Shown here: positions 25,127 through 35,912 of the stretch, piece by piece
Layout: the number at the start of each line of letters is the position of its first letter
Position numbering within the stretch: position 1 is the first letter of the stretch
Assembly: GCF_016859285.1 (NCBI RefSeq)
Contig: NC_053405.1
Coordinates: 796,760 to 860,759 of the forward strand
Source: Xiphias gladius
Taxonomy: Eukaryota > Chordata > Actinopteri > Istiophoriformes > Xiphiidae
DNA length: 64,000 bases
Reading direction: 5' to 3'
Notes under the pieces: model-generated
What the model saw: only the letters and a program-made list of their open reading frames with translations
What the model was told of the DNA's origin: nothing
Database searches by the model: none
Program-made: the position numbers and the translations under genes

Positions 25127-25175
25127 TAAAACTAGAGGGGCGTTCAGCAGAGCGCAGACCTCCGACATGAGGAGC
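25127..25175 (+). repeat. Short copy of the CACTCGGTGGAGCGC family
   Basis: AACTAGAGGGGCGTTCAGCA followed by GAGCGCAGACCTCCGACATG matches the equivalent segment in the two better copies at 53,579 and 55,435 (AACTAGAAGGGCACTCGGTG, GAGCGCGTACCTCCGACAAG). Only about 45 bp is conserved. Confidence 0.65.
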
Positions 25176-25828
25176 TCTATCAGAACTTAAAAACCATAGG
25201 AATAAGGACTCAAATGCACAGATCAATAGACAGTTCAAGTTTTAAAAAAAAATCAAGGTCTTCACTTGGCAAAAGGTTCGGTGCAGATCAGGCAAACAAA
25301 ACCAAAACAGCGCACGGCAGAGGGGAGGTCAAAAAAGGAGAGAAACTAATCCAAAACCAGGAAAATGCTGGAACACTCGACTGAAGGGACAAAGACGAAC
25401 TGGCACCATGGAGGGGGACCGCAGAGACTAAATACACGAGGAAGGAGAAGACAATGAGACACAGGTGAAACCAATCAGGGAGGGGCAGACAATCACAGTG
25501 GCAGGAAACACACAAGGGCAGGAAGTGGGGATCTGAAACGAGAGGAGAGGTGAGCAAACATAAAAAGAACAGAGGAAGTACTGCAACATATGAAAAATAA
25601 AGAAAAAAAGACCCTGGAAGCTGAGTGAGACATGACCAGTGCGACCAGTTAAACATAGGTCTGTTGTGGGCCATAAATGTGATTTTGTTTCTGTTCCCCT
25701 TGAACAAGGGGGTGATATGGATAAAATGAAAATGAATAAACCCGAGTCACATTTTACATTCGATGATTTTACTGCAAAAGAAAAGTGTATATGTTTCAAA
25801 TAATAGTTACTACATTTACTAAAACGAG
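25176..25828. other. Unrecognised non-coding stretch
   Basis: Plus strand is purine-rich between 25,310 and 25,620, which opens long but low-information ORFs on minus (25288-25707, 25428-25799). No domain recognised. Confidence 0.5.
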
Positions 25829-26041
25829 TTATCTATTTATTAGGGTTTTAGAACAATGACCCCTCAAAAACAGTTGCCCCAAGGTAGGGTCAAAAATGAA
25901 CAGCGGTGGAGCAGCATTTCCTGATGCATCGACAGCACAAATCAGTGTAATAGTCTCTCCTCGCTCGGCCGATGTCACAAGACAAGACAGGACAGTTGTC
26001 TCGTCCATGTGGTAGATCACGTGGACGGAAACTGTATCTTA
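25829..26041 (-). mobile_element. Remnant of a pogo/Tigger-like DDE transposase
   Basis: Translated on the minus strand, the segment gives VIYHMDETT, then TSAERGETITLICAVDASGN, then APPLFIF and FLRG. This is the start of the DDE_1 (pogo/CENP-B-type) transposase domain: the D of MDET corresponds to the first catalytic aspartate, followed by the conserved SAERG, CAV.A.GN and PP.F.F blocks. About ten residues usually present between DETG and SAERG are missing, stops lie at 26,041 and 25,829, and the DNA-binding region and other two catalytic acids are absent. A dead fragment of about 60 codons. Confidence 0.85.
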
Positions 26042-27245
26042 TATACACCATAAAACACATTCCTTCATGAAATCAATGATTTAGCTCAGTTTAGCCGCTG
26101 AAACAGTTTGAGTGAGGTTAGCTAAAAGCTCAGGCTAACAGCTAGAATAGCTTGTTTCGGGTCAGCTAGGGGCAAATTTTACCGCTAAGGCTACAAAACA
26201 GCTTGATTTAGCAAAAAGAATTTGGTTCGGGTTAATTAATGGTTGCTCAATTAAACAATAAAACTCTTCCTTTAATTACACTTTCATCTACGCTGGGAAA
26301 CTCCCAATTAACAGTAAAAGTGTTGACCGGAGTTTTTCAATTTAAACTCAAACAACCTCCTCACCTTTACTTCTTACTGTGTTTCTGTCCTATTCACAAT
26401 TTCTTTCCTTTCACATTCCCTGCACTGAGCTTCTTATTTTCTTCTACAGACATTAAATTGAAATAATGACAGAAGAAAAAGATTTAAGATGTTTAGACTG
26501 AGAGAGAGACAGGTTTTTATTCATAGGTTATTAATCACTGTTGACTGGACTGGTTAAAGGTGAACCAATCAAGTTAGTAGTGAACTAATTAGGTCTGGTG
26601 GGGTTGTACTGGAGCAGGTCTCAGGTCTGTGTGTCAGCATGTCTAATAGAGTTGATCCGAGCCGACCGCCTCTCATCTGCAGATGCTGCTTCATCATTAT
26701 CATAAATGGCAGACGGGGAGTGTGAACTGTGAAGTGCCGGGGAAAAAACGGTCTTTTCTGGATCAGCTCTGATTATTTGGAGCTCAAGTCATGCATATTG
26801 AGTTTGGGTGGATGGATATGGATACCCACTTCACCAGATCTGTGAAATGCAACCCGCAATTTACTGCACACAAACTTTGTTTAATCAGGCCGTCTTGGTG
26901 AATTAATAAAAACCATTACAAAAGTCACAAAAAAACACCAGATAATAAATCAAATAAAATTAATAAGGTGAATGAGCAAATCTACCTTGAACGCAGTTCA
27001 TTTAAAAGTCGCAGAGCCAAGATTAGAGATTACATGTGGGACATCAGAGGTTAAGAAGTTACTGAACCGTGTATCATAGTTACAAGGTTTAAATGGAAGA
27101 AGAAGTGTGAGGTAGATTCTCCTCTGACTGAACACCTTTTCTTTGTAAAGAACAAACTGCTCACCTGGACTTTTTATCTATCTATCTGATCAAGTGCAGA
27201 TATTAAAGTCGACTGAACAATAGTTTTAAAGACTTAAAACGCAAA
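26042..27245. other. Unrecognised AT-rich stretch next to the pogo remnant
   Basis: TTAGCT/GCTAAC words cluster at 26,085-26,200. This may include decayed ends of the adjacent transposon, but I could not pair terminal repeats. No gene found. Confidence 0.45.
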
Positions 27246-27640
27246 CAGCCTTTAATTCTCTACAGGAGGTATAGTTTGATTTTTAAGTTTTGAGTTAAAT
27301 GTTGAATACGAATGACTGTCTGCTGTCATGATGGTGTCTGCAGCACAGTCAGACACAGTGGTGGATAAAACCGTATCATCTGCATAGAAATACACAATGA
27401 AGTACTGATTAGGAAACAATAATGTCTTGTATGTAGAATGTAAACAGAAATGGACCAAGCATAGACCCCGGTGGCACTGGATTGCTGATGTTAAGTGGCC
27501 CTTTTTGGTGATATACTTATACCCATGCATTAGGACATGGAGGGTTGTAAATTTATCTGCATATTTCTCAAGCGACACTTGTGGTTTTAGACCCGTGAAG
27601 ACTTGTGCTTCAGCTCTCTGCAGACATTCTGGGTGCACTC
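27246..27640 (-). mobile_element. Decayed LINE reverse-transcriptase fragment
   Basis: On the minus strand an ORF of 128 codons contains LTSAIQCHRGLCLVHFCL, a degraded match to the RT block GVPQGSVLGPLLFSLYI, followed 24 residues later by YFYADDTVL, the RT catalytic YADD box (codons at 27,375-27,386), and then TADSHSYSTFNSKL. The PQG residues are lost. The YADDTVL form fits L2/Rex-type LINEs. Endonuclease and 3' tail not seen. Confidence 0.7.
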
Positions 27641-28016
27641 ATCCAAACAAAAAAATAAACTAAAAAAATGAAAAAACATGGAGGAACTTTAACTATATTT
27701 TACTAATCAACTCCTACTGAACTTTCACTGTTAACACTGGGTCGCAGCAGAAAGTTTAACACTGTCCTCTTCATTAATCATTTTTTCTGTCCATTTGCTT
27801 TTGTATTTTAAAGTTTTATGACTGTATTTCCTTTTTAATGTTTTGAGTACGTTATGCACAGCAATTTGAATTGCCCGGATAGATTATATGGTCCGCACTA
27901 CATTTCCCACGAGGCCACAGATGAACGAACAGACTAACTGTTGAAGCGTCTCCTCCAGTTTTGCAGCTTGTTGCATCAGTGCAGGAATGTCTCTGCGCGA
28001 CAGTCTGAAACTTTTC
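27641..28016. other. Unrecognised non-coding stretch
   Basis: AT-rich to about 27,850. No gene or repeat recognised. Confidence 0.45.
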
Positions 28017-28148
28017 GAACCCTCCCTCTCCTCCCTCCTCCCCCCTTTCTCCTTCATATTTCCAGCCTTTAAGAGGAAATCCTCTCCCTCTCTTTCTCTC
28101 CGTCTTCCCGCCGCTCTCCCTTTGCCGTCTCTCTTTTTCTCTCCGCCT
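28017..28148. repeat. Polypyrimidine (CT-rich) tract
   Basis: About 130 bp almost wholly C/T on plus, with CCTCCCTCTCCTCCCTCCTC at its start and one purine-containing interruption around 28,060-28,078. Gln/Arg/Glu-rich minus-strand ORFs here are composition artefacts. Confidence 0.85.
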
Positions 28149-28998
28149 TGTAAACAAACTGTAACTGAAACCTGCAACCTCCTTGTCCTTCATGTCTGTC
28201 TACCAACAGTTTGAAAAGTGAAATGAGCTGAAGCTTCTGCACAACACTCCGGAGCACGGTTGAGCCACTCGGACCTCTGATATTATGTGCTGTACACCTC
28301 ACAGTCAACATGCGTGGCGGCTCCTGCCCCTGCTCTGGCAAACAGCAGCCAGTCTGCACTGATCTGGTGATTTACAAGTCACAAGGTGTTTAGACATCCA
28401 GGTTAAAAGTGATCTGTCAGGATGGTTCGATGCTGGTCAATGACATGTATTTTAATGCTGGTTAAACTGCACCAAGCTTCCAGTTCACATGACTAATCAG
28501 CGTAAACAAGCACGGAGGTAAAATAGGTCCCGCCTGCTTTCAATACACCATAAATGGTGATGAGATTTCCATCTCGTGTCTCACAGACTGATGCTCTGAT
28601 CTGATTCTCTGTTTCCCAGCATTCAGTTCCTACAAAAACAGAGTACAGTGAAGACGTGTATGGTTCTTGGTTAAAGGAAAAAGTCGACAGTGTCCGTGGT
28701 GGCATTTGCATCATGGGTTATTATTCCTCATGCTGCAGGGTTACGGTCATAGGGTGGGGGACGTCTCGGGGACGTCTGGTGGTCTCCCCATCTCTTCCTG
28801 CAGGAGTCATTGGCGGCTGCAGCTGGGAGTTGTGTTGGCTGCTCTCATATTAGCTCAGAGCACTGGATTCCTGTCTGATGACATGATGGTTTTCCAGGAC
28901 AAACAGTCCTCAGGTTGGTGTTTCACAGGAACACACAGAGCTATGGAGAGGCAGGAAAGGGCGGGAGAGACACTAGAGGAAAGGTCGTGGCGGGAAGA
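28149..28998. other. Unrecognised non-coding stretch
   Basis: No feature supported. Long apparent ORFs that begin here (28667-29263) owe their length to the following GT tract. Confidence 0.5.
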
Positions 28999-29046
<48 letters not shown>

Positions 29047-29067
29047 GTGTGTGTGTGTGTGCATGCA

Positions 29068-29140
<73 letters not shown>

Positions 29141-29145
29141 ATGCA

Positions 29146-29221
<76 letters not shown>
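28999..29221. repeat. Large compound (GT)n array, 223 bp
   Basis: A GT tract with rare interruptions (GTGCGTG at about 29,040, TGTCTGT at about 29,177) and two copies of a GCATGCATGTCTGTG punctuation about 80 bp apart (29,060 and 29,139). The repeated punctuation suggests part of the array was itself duplicated. ORFs of Cys-Val or Thr-His repeats across it are not genes. Alternating purine-pyrimidine of this length can adopt Z-DNA. Confidence 0.97.
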
Positions 29222-29224
<3 letters not shown>

Positions 29225-31124
29225 GACCAGAGCAGCACATCCCGCGCTCTCGGCCTGATCTAGGTCTCTGTACGCCTCTGACTCGTGCCTTTTGAATCCA
29301 CAATTGGCTGCTAGTGTTTCCCAGACAGTGTCATCATCCTTGCCCATATATGGAGTTGTTGCTTTACGGTTTTTTCTTCCACAGTTTTCAGTAACTCCTC
29401 TGGTTTCAGTCTTTCCACCAGATGCTGAGCCTGCTGCAGAGGTTTGCTCCCACTCAGACAGAGGAGGTCCAGCACTGATGCTGGTGATCAGGTCTGATCA
29501 AAGACGTTGGATGGGGGCTGAGGTCAAGTCCCTCCACACCAAACTGGGAAAATCATTTCCCGGTGGAGCTGTCTTTGCGCACGGGGACACGGTCTTGTTG
29601 AAACGGGAAAGGCTCAAACACGAACTGTTGGAAGATCAGTTCAGAATCAGAAACTGTCATTGTACACTGCAGCCTCCAGGCAGAACGCACCCGGTCCGAA
29701 AGTACACTGTCCACATATATTTGTCCATGTATTATCTTTATATTAGGAGTCGGACTGGGAACGTTTCTGATGTTTATACACTCATGTAGCTGCAACTCCC
29801 CGGGACAAGCTGCAACAACGAATGTGCAAAAAGGCCTGACCTTTGGTGTAGTGCTAAAACAGCACAAAACCCCCCCACACACCTAAAAATGCATTTCAGC
29901 AGCTCGAGACCAGCTGAAGGTGAAAAACATTCCCCATTATACAGTTAATCGTGCCAAACGTTGGGTGAGCATGTCCGTGGAAGCCCAAGCCCGACAAAGA
30001 CCTCAAAGTTGTACCTTTAAAAACAGAACCTGAGTAAATGTACACGGTTACTTCCCACCACTGATATGAATACTGAGCCAACAGGGAGGAATCAAATGAT
30101 CTTGTTTGGTCTTATCTTAACACATAGTGTTCCATTTACAGTAGAGTGACAGTTGTTCTAAAATACATCAATATCAAGGAATAGAAAACAGAAATGAAAG
30201 TCTGATGAACAGTGGGGAAAACAGAGGGAGAGCGAGGCAGACAGAAATAGAAAGGAGAGAGAGAGAGAGAGTTAGGGGAAGTCCTAATTCCAGAGAATCA
30301 TGTTCACTTCATTCCTGACATTCCTGAGTTGTTTGACCTCGTCTCCAACAGCCTTTGTTTCAGCCTCCCTCTCTGCTCTGTGAGGATCTTTCCAGTAAAA
30401 CATTGTCTCGTCCAAAACACACTTTCCAGAAGCAAAACACACACACACACACTGAGCCAACAAGCTGTTTCCTTATTTGGTCACTTAGAGAATGACCAGT
30501 AACTGATAAAAAAGTGGAAAAAGCATCTCAGTTGCCGATTAAAAAAGGGGTCATTTTGTTTTCTGCTCAAACGACCTTTAAATCCAGGAACACACAGGTT
30601 CTTTTTACGCAGTGGAAACAGCTCAGGATGTAACTACGAACATTTTTTAGTAAAGTTGGATGAAAAGGACAAAGAGTTTTTCTTTTGACCTCATATGTTG
30701 TCTGGGTGATGACATCTGACCTTTTCATGCGTCCTTCTTATCTGGACTTTGAATCTGTTTATTCCAGTTTTGTTAACCGTCCGATCTTGAGATTGAGATG
30801 TTGTCGGAGATAAAAGACCTTCCTGTGCTAACACTCATAGTTCCTCAGTGCTGAAAAACTCCCAAAGCTTCCCAGCCCGCAGTAAGCTAAGGGGGTCAAA
30901 CTTGCGGTGTAAAAATTCCGCGGTCGGCAGCAGGGTTAACTGTGCTGTTTGTTGTTGAACAAATCAGAGCGCGGAGAATTCAGCCTGGTGGCTGCTAGTA
31001 CGTAGCTTAGCTCTGCCGATGACCAGCTACGCTACGCATTCAGTCCGAGGGCTGGTGGTCCGGACCTTAGCTCTGTTGATAACGAGCCGTGGTCCGTATT
31101 GACGAGCTATCGAGCGACTGTACC
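29222..31124. other. Unrecognised non-coding stretch
   Basis: A scrap at about 30,027-30,065 (CCTGAGTAAATGTACACGG, TTACTTCCCACCACTGA) is an end of the TACTTAAGTA MITE family. The 165-codon ORF at 29292-29789 has no recognisable domain. A (GA)n patch lies at 30,253-30,272 and a short (CA)n at 30,437-30,452. Confidence 0.5.
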
Positions 31125-31144
31125 GATGAATTACGTAATTCATC
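31125..31144. repeat. Perfect 20-bp palindrome
   Basis: GATGAATTACGTAATTCATC is its own reverse complement with no loop. It follows a CpG-rich stretch in which TTAGCTCTG(C/T)(C/T)GAT recurs at about 31,008 and 31,068. Function unknown; a chance or transposon origin is possible. Confidence 0.9.
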
Positions 31145-31850
31145 AAAGGGTCCGATAAATCTGGAGCCCCCCATCCCAACTTGTTTGTTGTGTCATCTTC
31201 CTGTTTGTTCTGTTGAAGTGACTCACTACCGCCCCCCACTGCTGCGGAGTCGGTGGTGAAAGTGTTCTCACCCAACTATTTTAGAAAAAGTAGGATTTTG
31301 CAGCTGAAAGGAAAGTGACGCGGCTTTGGTACATTATTTCTGAAAGTCCAACTTTTGTGTTTTATGAGAAAAAAAAGGTGCATTGGGGCAAGAAGTACCC
31401 AATCACAGAGCTTGAAATGCTGTCACGTGAGCCGTGGAGGATATGGTTTAAAGAAAAGCTGGGAAGGTGAAACCCGAATGAGGAAAACCACGTCACAACT
31501 CTACCGCAACACGGCCTCGTCCACTCGTTCCCTCCTCCCTCGAGCAACAGCAGCCGGTAGTTTACTCACTGCTGAGAGCGAACGAGGTCTCAGCAGGTCT
31601 CACACCTGCTGATGGTCATCATTTAGCGTCGGCTGTAGGATCCAGGCCATGGACGCCACTCTGTTTGGTTCCACTGGAAGTTTGGGGGGCAGGGGCGGGA
31701 TGGTAAGTTTGAGTTGTGGCAACAGTAACTAGGGGGGGGCGGGGCTTAGTGAACGGTCAGTCGGCGTCACTTTTACAGTAATGAACTCTGTGTGTATGTT
31801 TGACTGCAGCCTCTGGCTCTCACTGTAGGGGATACGCAATACACAGGGCC

Positions 31851-31852
<2 letters not shown>
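31145..31852. other. Unrecognised non-coding stretch
   Basis: No supported gene or repeat. ORFs at 31355-31612 and 31362-31547 are antiparallel and featureless. Confidence 0.45.

Positions 31853-31880
<28 letters not shown>
31853..31880. repeat. (GT)14 microsatellite
   Basis: Uninterrupted 28-bp GT tract. Confidence 0.95.
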
Positions 31881-31883
<3 letters not shown>

Positions 31884-31975
31884 TTGGGTTACATTAGCAA
31901 CCGGACTGTGTCGTCTCCCATGGCAATGGAGCGTTATTTGGGAATCCCCAGTCTGTTGCTGCTGATGGAGGCCAG

Positions 31976-32036
31976 CGGAGGGAGGGAGGGAGGGGGCCTG
32001 CCGCCATGGGACGACCCGGGCTGGGGGGGGGGGCTG
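31976..32036 (+). repeat. G-rich segment with canonical G-quadruplex motif
   Basis: GGAGGGAGGGAGGGAGGGGG satisfies the G3+N1-7 quadruplex pattern on plus with single-A loops, followed 20 bp later by a run of about ten G. The seen feature is the motif; folding is inferred. Confidence 0.8.
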
Positions 32037-32135
32037 TAAAAAAACCCTTTAAAAACACCTTCAAAGTGTCTGGGTGTTGCTGAGTCATGAGGAGAACTGC
32101 TGCCGTTTTTACTGTTTCCATCAGTTTCTCCTCTT

Positions 32136-32160
32136 CACACACACACACACACACACACAC
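32136..32160. repeat. (CA)12 microsatellite
   Basis: Uninterrupted 25-bp CA tract. Confidence 0.95.
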
Positions 32161-33172
32161 GAGAAAACATGTTGCCTCGTTGCCATGCCAACTAACAGAG
32201 CAGCTCTCGTTTTTGACCTGTAAAAAAAAACCCTCCGGACTCTTATTTTGGTGACTCTCTGGTTACAAACGCTGACAGGTTCTGACCTGCGGGACGCGTC
32301 TGTCCAACGCGGCGGTCCTCAGACAGACATGTCGAGGTCCAGCGGTCAGACCCTCAGTAAATGTCTTCATCTCCTTCCTGCTCTGCAGAGGATGGACCCT
32401 TCAGATTTTTATGACTTGTTGTGTTAATACTTTGTGATGTTGAAGTGTTTGTTTTTACTCTTAGACCAGCGAGCACTTTGGAGAAGCTGATGGGGAGTAA
32501 AGATTAAAGGATATGAAATGAAATATTTCATTTAATTTTACTTTAAATATCAGATGTTAACAGATTCATCTCCACGACAGCTGAGCAAACTCCATCTGCT
32601 AATGAACATCATGCGATATGGTTGAAAGAGGGTCCAGAGACGGCCAGTAAGTGGACCTTGAGTTGGGGTTTCATTTCAAGATGAACTGAAATGAAACGCT
32701 GACTCTTTGACACGTAAACAAATATCAAGACATCAACTCTTTAATTTAAAGTCAACCAGTTTTAGAGGCTGAAAAGTTTCACTCAGTACATAAATAAAAT
32801 AAATCACACAATAACTCATGCATGTCTGTGAAAAATGATGCCACGGTAAAGGAACCGTGCTTAGAAAAACTTCAATTATACTAAGTTTCAAAACGGAAAC
32901 TTTTCATGACTAAACATAAATAACTTTTAAATATCGACAATCTTAAATCTATCCCCTTCCCATTGAAGCGTTTAAAAACAACTTCCCAAATAATGATCGT
33001 TAATGAGCCTTGAAAAAATCCATTCGAGATGTGAAGTGAACAAGTGTCTCAGCGGCTGAGAGACTTAATGACACGAACCAGTTTAATCCTCCAGTGAACA
33101 GTGAAAGAAGCCAAACTGTCTGAACACACTGCTGTCAGAGCAGACACACACCAGATGTCTGAGCAGATTAAC
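32161..33172. other. Unrecognised non-coding stretch
   Basis: No gene or repeat family found. AT-rich 32,500-32,960. Confidence 0.45.
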
Positions 33173-33178
33173 GCACAC

Positions 33179-33210
<32 letters not shown>
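33173..33210. repeat. Imperfect (CA)n microsatellite
   Basis: CA tract of 38 bp with one CG interruption at 33,183. Confidence 0.95.
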
Positions 33211-33211
<1 letters not shown>

Positions 33212-33574
33212 TGGGGGACGCTAACTGAACTCATTAATCCACACGACGACTCTCTGATTTGATAAAAGGACGCGTTAAAGACGAGTCAGGATGAGTTTAA
33301 CGAGACGCGTCAGCAGAACTTTCTGTTTTGGTTTCTGATGAAAACTTTAAGTTTGTTATCACACTGTTAATGACACGAGGCTACTCTGCACTTTATCACT
33401 GCAACATTCAAACAGGATCAGGATCTGGTGCAAGGCCAAAGGTCACGTGGACATTACTAAATCAACATTTTGTAATCACTTTTTCAACTGTATTTTATTG
33501 TTTTTATCGTTAAACCTATTTCATTCTCTTTACTCTACATTTGATTTATACATTGTTGATTTTTTTAATCTTGA
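33211..33574. other. Unrecognised non-coding stretch
   Basis: No supported feature. It may include the unrecognisable body of the retroposon whose tail follows. Confidence 0.4.
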
Positions 33575-33650
33575 TTATCTTTTATAAAGCACTTTGTAGC
33601 TTTGTTTTGAAAAGTGCTTTATGAATAAAGTTCATTATTTTTATTTATCA
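33575..33650 (+). mobile_element. Retroposon 3' tail (AAAGCACTTTGTAGC...AATAAAGTT)
   Basis: TATAAAGCACTTTGTAGC, GTTTTGAAAAGTGCTTTATG and AATAAAGTTCATTATT occur in the order typical of the 3' end of a very common fish LINE/SINE tail family, ending in an AT-rich short tandem tail. Plus orientation. The upstream body is not recognised. Confidence 0.7.
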
Positions 33651-34694
33651 TTTTTTCCATCTTTGTCAGGTTCTGCACCAATCAAGGCTTCATATACATT
33701 TATTTGAGCGGGAAAACCCAGATGTTTGAGGAAACACGTCTTTAAGCACCTTCAAGTGAGGCGTTATTTGCATGTACCAACACAACAGTCAGTCCACAAA
33801 CCACCTCTTGAATAAGCTGTCTTGGATGATCTTGGCCAGATGTCTTGTATCACTTCAATGTGGACAATGTCAGACAATCATCACAAGGCACATCGCCACC
33901 ACACTCTGAACCTGACTCAACAATCACCATCCAAACGTGTAGAAAATGTGGCTCATGAATGTAGGTGGTGACAGGAGATGCGGAAGGTCTTATTTGATGT
34001 TGTTTGCAATGCATTCTTTGTATCTTGGCTCCCTGATTATCTGGAACTATCAAGATCCTACAGGCAAAATGTTTTATTGCCAGAAAGAAACTGGCCACTC
34101 ACTCGGGAGTTCCAAAAATACTGGGATGCTTCAAGTTACCCAACTCGTTTGGTAATTCACGATTGAGAAACTCAGCTTCTTCATGGCAACTAATACACAA
34201 ATGAATATATGTTGTTTTGCTTTGTTGCTTCTAATGGTTATGAATGTTTTTTTTATATTGGGGGGGGTACTACGGAGTAGGACGTCTTTTTCTGTTTTGC
34301 GCTGTTTTGCTTTGATCTTATGTGAATTATCTCCTTCGGAAAAATAGAAAATCAATGAATACATTCAGTCACAAAACCAGACCAGAACCTTAGAATCAAC
34401 CTTCACGATAACATCTTTTTTAACAACTGTCTTTCAGACTTCAGCACTGAGCCTCGTTGTTTTCTGTGTTTCTGTGATCAGACAGTGGCTGGTATTTAAA
34501 GGACAGTTCAGTAGTTTTTAATTGCAGCCTGTGGGTGAGTTCATGTGTCAGTTAACTGTTTGTGTCCAGCCCGTTTCTATTTTTAAACCAGAATAAACAC
34601 TATGGGCTAAATCTGTTCTCTGACTCTTTAACTTCTGAAAAACAGCTTCAGGGGACAAAGTGACTGCTGATTGGCTCTGATAGCCTTTCTTCTG

Positions 34695-34696
<2 letters not shown>
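33651..34696. other. Unrecognised non-coding stretch
   Basis: Small overlapping ORFs at 33,850-34,166 in three frames show no domain known to me. A run of eight G at 34,260. Confidence 0.45.

Positions 34697-34726
<30 letters not shown>
34697..34726. repeat. (CA)15 microsatellite
   Basis: Uninterrupted 30-bp CA tract. Confidence 0.95.
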
Positions 34727-34728
<2 letters not shown>

Positions 34729-35094
34729 GACAGGCATTGATGGGACTGCATGTGACACTGTGACTAACCAATCACATGCATTACATAATGTCAACGTCCC
34801 GTCCTATTTTCACGGTCCGGCTCCTGACCTGTGACTCCTGACTCAGAGCCTCTGCAGGGACTCGAACTGTGGACTCGGGCTGAGAAGATGTTTTTTGTCT
34901 CATATTTTAACCATCTCTCCAAAGCCTCACCTGCGAAGTTAATGACACAGTGGGCCTCATGCTCAAAGCATTCCTCTCCCAAACCTGACTTTTTTCTGTG
35001 AGGTTTGTTCATTTGTTTGAGTGTTCCAAGTCAGATTCAAAGTCTGTGCACAAACTTGTCTTAAATTACTATTTTATCCTGATGAAATCCACCT
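34727..35094. other. Unrecognised non-coding stretch
   Basis: No feature seen. Confidence 0.4.
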
Positions 35095-35396
35095 GTCATG
35101 GATGGATTATCAGAAAATGGGCCCCTGGGCACAGACAAGTAAAGGACAACACACCCCTCCTATATCAGGACGCCCAGACTGAAAGAGACACTAAAGAGGC
35201 TCTTCGTTGACATTTTGAGTGTAATCGCGGTCGCTTTGTGTCTCTTTGTGGTCGTTTTGAGTCCCTTTTTCGGGGTTTTGTGGTGGTTTTACATGTCTTT
35301 GTGGTTGTTTGGAGTAGTTTTGCGGCTCTGTTGTCGTATGGCGTCAATTTGTGGTCGTGTTGCATCTCTTTCTAGTTGTATTGTGTCTCTCAACTG
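35095..35396 (+). repeat. Interspersed repeat ending in a degenerate ~21-bp minisatellite (CTTTGTGGTCGTTTT)
   Basis: The first ~110 bp (GGATGGATTATCAGAAAATG, GGCCCCTGGGCACAGACAAG) resembles a common fish repeat. From about 35,215 the plus strand is a degenerate tandem array with variants of TGTCTCTTTGTGGTCGTTTT repeated roughly every 21 bp for about 180 bp. I remember the two parts occurring together in fish genomes. The minus-strand ORF with recurring KRPQRDTKRPR-like words is just the translated array. Confidence 0.75.
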
Positions 35397-35767
35397 AGCT
35401 CTGTGAATTTCACACAACAAATTATTAACAATCATTTCAATCAGAGGAACAGTAGGCCTGTTTGGTGACCCATCAATGCCAACTCTTCATGAGGAGATTT
35501 GATCGTTAACATAATCAACAGCCACTTCCCTACACATCCCAAATCATTTTTCGTGCTGATCACTGTAGGCTGCAGAAACCGAGGTCCTCCGGTGGCGAGA
35601 TCAGCTCAAAAATGCTGTTGATCTGTATCAGAACATACAGAACTAAAGAAGCAAAAGCCAGGATCTGGTCCAGATTATATCCCTGTTCAGAGACACACTT
35701 CAGCACATGACTGTTCTGATCTGGTGCTTGAATAGTAAATGCATCAGTTCTCATCTATTAACCTCTC
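35397..35767. other. Unrecognised stretch upstream of an RT fragment
   Basis: Possibly the decayed body of the LINE fragment that follows, but no RT block is visible before the YADD box. No gene found. Confidence 0.4.
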
Positions 35768-35912
35768 TGCTTAATGAAAATGAAAGACTGTCAGATGGAC
35801 ATTGCAATGTACTACTTATATGCAGACGACACCACTTTATACGCCGCTGCCTCTTCTCCTAATGCTGATGAAACAAAATGTTTGCCTATCCTGCCTGCAG
35901 GAAGCAGATAAA
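35768..35912 (+). mobile_element. LINE reverse-transcriptase fragment with YADD box
   Basis: In one plus-strand frame the segment reads DCQMDIAMYYLYADDTTLYA then AASSPNADETK before a stop. YADD (35,819-35,830) is the RT catalytic box, and the form LYADDTTLYAAASSP with the polar run after it is typical of Rex1/L2-like fish LINEs. Homology fades within about 20 codons on either side. Opposite strand to the RT fragment at 27,246. Confidence 0.75.

Noticed and set aside
28999..29221. Regularly spaced GCATGCATGTCTG words, superficially array-like
   Set aside because: Only two occurrences inside a microsatellite; not a CRISPR array, which is not expected in a vertebrate nuclear genome anyway.
28667..29303. 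120-198-codon ORFs on both strands
   Set aside because: Their length comes from the GT/CA array, which has no stop codon in any frame.
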